The notes beneath the pieces are model-generated. The model was not told where the DNA came from and made no database searches. It was given only the letters and a program-made list of their open reading frames with translations. The position numbers and the translations under genes are program-made. From Molanna angustata (lineage: Eukaryota > Arthropoda > Insecta > Trichoptera > Molannidae), in contig OY754982.1 in the NCBI GenBank assembly GCA_963576475.1, positions 3,809,201-3,873,200 of the forward strand: DNA of 64,000 nt, read 5' to 3'. Of the stretch, positions 59,496 through 64,000 are shown in pieces. How positions within the stretch are numbered: the first letter of the stretch is position 1; each line of letters starts with the position of its first letter.

Positions 59496-59523
59496 TTTTT
59501 TTTATTGTTTATTTATTTATTAT
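58927..59523 (-). repeat. (AAAT)n array, probably the expanded tail of the RTE element
   Basis: About 600 bp of TTTA units on the plus strand, with interruptions such as TTTTTTATT and GTATGTAT. It abuts the 3' end of the RTE retrotransposon. RTE elements end in short tandem repeats, so the array may have grown from the tail. Confidence 0.8.
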
Positions 59524-59541
59524 TCATCATCAGCAATGGCG

Positions 59542-61527
59542 CTACAGCCCGGTGCGAGCCTTGGCCTCCTCAAGAAACTGCCTCCATCCCGCCCTGTCGA
59601 CAGCAAGTCTCCTCCAGTTTGTCTGTCCGATCGCTCTTATATTGCCCTCGATGTCGTCAAGCCATCTCATCCTAGGTCTCCCTCTGCTTCTTCTTCCTTC
59701 AGGACAGGTGTCCAATACTTTCTTTGGGACCCGGTTATCCTCCATTCTACAAACGTGTCCGAGCCAACGTAGACGTTGTATTTTGATGTATTGGACAACG
59801 TTTGGTTCGCCATACATTATTTCTAGCTCGTGGTTAAACCGGATCCTCCAAGATCCTCCTTCACAGGTAGGACCAAATATTTTGCGAAGTATTTTCCTTT
59901 CGAACACCAACAATGCTTTTTCGTCCTTCTTGGTCAATGTCCAGCATTCTGATGCATATGTCATGACCGGTCTAAGAAGAGTTTTGTAAATGAGGGTTTT
60001 TGTTTTACGAGAGATGAGTCGTGACCTTAAGTGCTTTAGCAGGCCATAATAGCATCTATTTGCCGCGGCAAGTCTTGCCCTTATTTCCGCACTGGTGTTG
60101 TTGTCCGCTGTAACAAGAGATCCCAGGTATGTGAATGATTCAACGGCTTCTAGCTGATGGGTTCCCACTGATATTGACTCGTTTCTTACGGTGATGCTAT
60201 TCAGTGATGCTTTTCTTGTTGCCATGTATTTTGTCTTTGAAGCGTTGATCTTTAGACCCATGTTATTGGCTGCAGACTCAAGTCTCAAGAAGTTATCCTT
60301 CATGCAAGGCAACGTTCTAGATATAATATCGATATCGTCTGCATATGCAAGTAATTGACTCGACTTTCTGAAAATTTTTCCTGTTGTCTCTATGCCTGAG
60401 TCTCTAACAGCTCTTTCCAGGACAATATTAAATAACAAGCATGCCAATGCATCGCCTTGTCGGAGCCCTCTATATGTTGTGAACTGTTCCGAGGTGCTAC
60501 ACTGTATTTTTACACTGCAGTATGTATTGAACATGGTCATTCCGACAAGGCGCACAAGTTTAGGGGGGATGGCCAACTCCATCATTGCCTCGTGGAGCTT
60601 AATTCTGTTGACACTGTCATATGCAGCCTTGAAGTCCACAAACAGGTGATGTGTTTCAAAATTATGCTCCAGCGTTTTTTCGAGTATCTGCCGCAGTGTG
60701 AATATTTGGTCAATGGTTGACCTACCCGGTCGGAATCCACTCTGATATTGTCCCACCATTTCCTCCACAAATGGGAGTAATCTCGTGAATAGGATTCCAG
60801 CAAGTACTTTGTATGCTGTGCACAACAGTGTGATACCTCGGAAGTTTGAGCAGTTCAGAGCATCCCCTTTCTTATGCAAGGGACAGATCAGGCCATTATC
60901 CCAGTCTCTTGGCATTATTTCGGCTTCCCATATTTTATGGATGATTTGATGAAGACTTGAAGCTGCCCTGCTGCCACCATATTTTAATAGTTCAGATGGT
61001 ATATCATCGCAGCCTGGAGACTTATTATTTTTAAGACATTTTATTGCTCTGATAGTTTCATCCAGAGTGGGTTCCGGCACATCTCCGACATCTGCATTTG
61101 CTGTTGTTATAAATTCTGGCTCCTCCGGTGTGGTGTGTTCCCCCTCATTGAGCAGCTCATTAAAATGCTGTGCCCATCGCTTCAGTATATCGTCTCTATC
61201 ATTAAGAATTTCTCCTTCCTTGCTTCTGCATGCTGTTGTTCTTGGCTTGAATTCTTTTCTTTGCTGATTTATTGCCCTATAAAACTTTCTACATTCACTC
61301 TGGGTGTTCAATATTTCGAGTTCCTGTAGTTTTGTTCTTTCGTACAATCTCTTTTTGGATCTATGGAGCTGTTTTTCTTGTCTTCTTTTGGCTTTGTATT
61401 CTTCTTCTGTGCCCCTAGTGCTTCTTTGCTGCATTCGATGGTAGGCTCTGTTTTTCTCTTTTTTCACTCTTTCGCACTCCTCGTCAAACCAAGGGGATCT
61501 TCTCTGTGTTCGGGCCATTCCCAGCAC
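59542..61527 (-). CDS. RTE reverse transcriptase and C-terminal region
   Basis: 661 codons from an internal ATG; coding of this frame extends upstream to about 61590 (QEKIKSAASDV). RT blocks: NNKSPGCDDIPSELLK, GLICPLHKKGDALNCSNFRG, QSGFRPGRSTIDQIFTLRQI, FVDFKAAYDSVNR, GLRQGDALACLLFNIVLE, and catalytic LLAYADDIDIIS with intact YADD. Then YLGSLVTADNNTSAEIRARL and the C-terminal RWLGHVCRMEDNRVPKKVLD, RGRPRMRWLDDIEG. All catalytic Asp are present. It copies its RNA at a nicked target site in the nucleus. Separated from the endonuclease by one frameshift. Confidence 0.88.
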   Translation of the reverse strand: MLGMARTQRRSPWFDEECERVKKEKNRAYHRMQQRSTRGTEEEYKAKRRQEKQLHRSKKRLYERTKLQELEILNTQSECRKFYRAINQQRKEFKPRTTACRSKEGEILNDRDDILKRWAQHFNELLNEGEHTTPEEPEFITTANADVGDVPEPTLDETIRAIKCLKNNKSPGCDDIPSELLKYGGSRAASSLHQIIHKIWEAEIMPRDWDNGLICPLHKKGDALNCSNFRGITLLCTAYKVLAGILFTRLLPFVEEMVGQYQSGFRPGRSTIDQIFTLRQILEKTLEHNFETHHLFVDFKAAYDSVNRIKLHEAMMELAIPPKLVRLVGMTMFNTYCSVKIQCSTSEQFTTYRGLRQGDALACLLFNIVLERAVRDSGIETTGKIFRKSSQLLAYADDIDIISRTLPCMKDNFLRLESAANNMGLKINASKTKYMATRKASLNSITVRNESISVGTHQLEAVESFTYLGSLVTADNNTSAEIRARLAAANRCYYGLLKHLRSRLISRKTKTLIYKTLLRPVMTYASECWTLTKKDEKALLVFERKILRKIFGPTCEGGSWRIRFNHELEIMYGEPNVVQYIKIQRLRWLGHVCRMEDNRVPKKVLDTCPEGRRSRGRPRMRWLDDIEGNIRAIGQTNWRRLAVDRAGWRQFLEEAKARTGL

Positions 61528-62492
61528 ATCTGAAGCAGCACTCTTAATTTTCTCCTGGAAGCAACCCCAAAGCTCTTCGATACTACTTCCACAAACCTCA
61601 TCCTAGTTTGTTGATCTTTGAGTGCTTCAGTGTTGAACTTAGGTTTGCGCTCTGTTTTATGCGTTTTTGCTAGAGATATTCGCGCTCTTACCTTCGTTGC
61701 TACCATATAGTGATCCGAATCAACATTGGCGCCCCTGTAAGTTCTGACATCCAGCAAGTTTGAGACATGCCTTCCATCAATCAATATATGGTCTATCTGA
61801 TTCAGGGTGACTCCATCTGGCGACTTCCATGTGATTTTGTGTATACATTTATGAGGGAAAAGGGTACTGCCAATGGTCATGTTTCTGGAGGATGCAAAGT
61901 CCACCAATCTTATGCCGTTATTGTTTGAGGTGTCATGTAGGCTGTAAGCACCTGTTGTAGGCCGTGAGTTATCTTTACCCACCTTGGCATTCATGTCACC
62001 AATTATCATCTTTATGTCACTACTAGGACATGAATCATATATTTGTTCCAGTTTTTCATACCATGCGTCCTTTTTATCTTCCTCCTCATCTTCCGTAGGT
62101 GCATGGACGTTGATAATACTAAGGTTGAAGAACCTACCCCTTACACGAATCAAACACATTCTTTCATTAACGGGTCTAAAATCTATTATTAGATGCTTGA
62201 CTCTTTTAGCAACTATGAACCCCGTACCGAAGATATGATGTTTTTCGTGGCAGCTGTAATATACACTGTAATCTCTCTTCTCCATTATTCCTTGTCCAAG
62301 CCATCTCATCTCCTGGATTGCAGTTACATCAGCACTATACTCCAACAGTTGGTCACAGAGTATCCTTAGAGCTCCAGCTCTATAAAGCGATCGAACATTC
62401 CACGTACATATTCTTAAATCGTTAGCCTTGTATCGTTTGCCGAGTCTGTTCAAGGGTAGTCCGGTTTCTTTTTCTTTTGGTTTCGTAATCAT
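61464..62492 (-). CDS. RTE apurinic-type endonuclease domain
   Basis: Starts MITKPKEKETGLP and contains the EEP-nuclease motifs: RICTWNVRSLYRAG (Asn), TAIQEMRW (catalytic Glu), IINVHAPTEDEEED, IIGDMNAKVG (Asp/Asn), LNQIDHILID and the terminal SDHYMVATKV. Up to FVEVVSKS (near 61590) it fits the family. The last about 40 codons are out of frame: the sequence should continue in the frame of the RT ORF. The endonuclease would nick target DNA to prime reverse transcription. Confidence 0.85.
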   Translation of the reverse strand: MITKPKEKETGLPLNRLGKRYKANDLRICTWNVRSLYRAGALRILCDQLLEYSADVTAIQEMRWLGQGIMEKRDYSVYYSCHEKHHIFGTGFIVAKRVKHLIIDFRPVNERMCLIRVRGRFFNLSIINVHAPTEDEEEDKKDAWYEKLEQIYDSCPSSDIKMIIGDMNAKVGKDNSRPTTGAYSLHDTSNNNGIRLVDFASSRNMTIGSTLFPHKCIHKITWKSPDGVTLNQIDHILIDGRHVSNLLDVRTYRGANVDSDHYMVATKVRARISLAKTHKTERKPKFNTEALKDQQTRMRFVEVVSKSFGVASRRKLRVLLQMCWEWPEHREDPLGLTRSAKE

Positions 62493-62899
62493 TTTGTTTG
62501 AGATAGATAGGTGATTAACCCGTCGTATCCTAGGTTCCTGGTAGGGCTGCTACCTTAAGGCCTGGAACCCTGCCCTGGTTTTCTGTCGGGGTTTTCCTTC
62601 CCTTAGCTGGGTGGTTCCGGTTTTATGGCGCCGGAGGCTTGCCATCGCCCTCTCAGCTATCTGCTGTGACCCACTATTACTACAGTAGGCCACATTACCA
62701 GGGTTCGCGGCGTGGACGCTAGCGAGTCGGACTTGCTGGTAGTGTTGCTGGTGTTATGCAACGTGGCGTTACTCGGGATTTACTGGTACCTACCCTCCAG
62801 CAGAGCATGCACCCCCGAGACCCTATCAGCCATTCGACCCCTTCGATTTATTTATTATTACTTCTCCTTTAATTAACAGCACAACACTTCAGTTGTATG

Positions 62900-63130
62900 C
62901 AACAGTTGCTTAAGCTTTTTGGATGTTGTCCAGCATTCTGTGCCGTACAACATTGCAGGTCTTAAGGCTGTTTTTACATACTTTGCCTTTTGTCTTAATA
63001 GGCATCATTGTATCACAGAGTATGCCAGAAAGAGATCTTTATTTCAAACATACTGGACTGGTAAGATAATTAACATCCTCATCTACTTTATTATTTCTTG
63101 TCAACACGGAGCCAAGAAACTTGAAATATG
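62900..63130 (-). pseudogene. LINE fragment, non-LTR RT C-terminal region
   Basis: Minus strand: KRPKVSYFKFLGSVLTRNNK then VDEDVNYL (about 63140-63060), frameshifts, RSLSGILCDTMMPIKTKGKV (about 63040-62975) and a MLYGTECW-type region near 62925. This pattern follows the RT core in RTE/L1-like elements. Short and frameshifted. It directly flanks the RTE copy. Confidence 0.6.
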
Positions 63131-63836
63131 ACACTTTGGGTCGCTTTGTCTTAAAACTACGAATTAAATTTTACTAAATAATTTATTTAAAATATTTTCC
63201 TACCCCAATTACTCCTTTTTCTGATTATTGAAACGATCTAACAGGCAATTTATTGTTCAAAAATGATATATCGACATTGAAAATGAAATTAAAATCTCAA
63301 ATTTCATTTTCTCTTTAATGAAAGTATAATAATATTACTTAATAGCCGATATTTTCAAAAAGGATCGTTCTGCGTATCACATCTTCATTAAGTGCCTCCT
63401 TAAGGACACCGCTTGATGGTGGATCTCAAACAAATATTGCCCTATCAACTGTGAAATAATCTAAGATAGTATTTTAATTCCGTCTGACTGATAATAGCTT
63501 ATCCTTATCAGCAGAAGCTCTGGAACAAATTTCCGAAATTTCTGGTCATTTTGAGGCTACAACGCCAAAGTTTACGTTTCGGGAACAATGCAAGACAAAA
63601 CATATCGCTGACAAACACATATTTTCAATTTCGATCGCTAGGAAAATACATACACACACTTACATACTTGTCATACACCTCTAATCTTGCAAACACCTGT
63701 GTATAATCTTATTTTTTTCTAAAAGAAAATCAACACGTCCTTGAACAAATTACACACATGCTTGTGCTTAGTTTTCGAAATATAGGCTTCATAAATGCAA
63801 GAATGGAAGAGACTGCTGGAACCAGCCAAGGTCCAT
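63131..63836. other. Intergenic DNA, nothing recognised
   Basis: No supported gene or structured repeat. Confidence 0.35.
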
Positions 63837-63920
63837 ATAAGACTGTCGAGATTATGATGGTAATGTATGTGCTTTAGGTGAACGAAATCGGTCAAACCAA
63901 CGGTCGACGTCGGGCATCGA
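63837..63920 (-). mobile_element. SINE family 3 fragment
   Basis: ATGTGCTTTAGGTGAACGAA and ATCGGTCAAACCAACGGTCG correspond to the body-head junction of family 3 (TGTGCTATAGGTGAACGAAAT in other copies). The head is too decayed to show boxes. Confidence 0.45.
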
Positions 63921-64000
63921 ATGTACCTGAAGATGTAGATTATGGCATGTTTCACACCAATCTCACTGAACGCTTTCGAGCGGCGTTTCAATCTGAACGC

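Larger units (their letters stand above)
59524..62845 (-). mobile_element. Near-complete RTE-clade LINE
   Basis: Runs 5' to 3' from about 62845 to 59524: a GC-rich 5' UTR (62493-62845), endonuclease, reverse transcriptase, a TAG stop at 59542-59544, a 3' UTR of only about 18 nt, and an (AAAT)n tail. The very short 3' UTR with simple-repeat tail and the EN-RT single-polyprotein design are RTE traits. ATTTATTTATTATT appears at both edges (about 59507-59523 and 62846-62859), a possible target duplication, but it merges with the tail. Only one frameshift seems to break the coding region. Confidence 0.85.

Overview
The window is AT-rich, repeat-dense nuclear DNA from an insect. A lepidopteran is my best guess, based on the style of the D2-like dopamine receptor exons and the mix of RTE and Jockey-type LINEs, tRNA-derived SINEs and Helitron-like elements. 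That guess is inference; no marker in the window proves the order. Only two host protein-coding genes can be supported.

Gene 1 (plus strand, about 12.8-18.3 kb) is the 3' half of a D2-like dopamine receptor (Dop2R). Four exons (12791-12883, 15294-15590, 16686-16879, 17893-18107) join in phase and encode the third intracellular loop, TM6, TM7 and a short C-tail. The exons for TM1-TM5 are not seen and probably lie upstream of the window. The introns hold SINEs, a truncated RTE copy with a clean 12-bp target duplication, and a degenerate tandem repeat beside the first exon.

Gene 2 (minus strand, 53342-56407) is a complete, uninterrupted 1021-residue P-type ATPase of the Na,K-ATPase alpha family. 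It is divergent, lacks introns and carries substitutions at ion-site positions, most notably Asn where Asp804 is expected. It looks like a diverged paralogue, possibly a retrogene.

Everything else is mobile or repetitive. Region by region: 0-8 kb is a nest of Helitron/Helentron-like non-autonomous elements of about 1 kb, one inserted inside another, with foldback elements and a SINE. 8-11 kb has a LINE remnant, a 580-bp tetranucleotide array and two SINE pieces. 12-18 kb is Dop2R. 19-32 kb is a gene desert with several decayed LINE 3' ends, SINEs, tandem repeats and an 884-bp TIR element with TA duplications. 32-35 kb has a LINE 3' end and a 1.55-kb minisatellite. 35-44 kb is repeats and foldback elements, including another Helentron-like copy. 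44-48 kb is a decayed Jockey-like LINE interrupted by a 374-bp insertion with a 7-bp duplication. 48-50.7 kb holds a second LINE remnant, then a 375-bp near-perfect palindrome between two long (TA)n tracts. 52-56 kb is a truncated Helentron-like copy and the ATPase. 56.8-58.4 kb is an element with 390-bp terminal inverted repeats just upstream of the ATPase start. 59-63 kb is a nearly intact RTE-clade retrotransposon (one frameshift between endonuclease and reverse transcriptase) with an (AAAT)n tail.

The two genes have no evident functional link. All calls come from reading the sequence; no database search was run.
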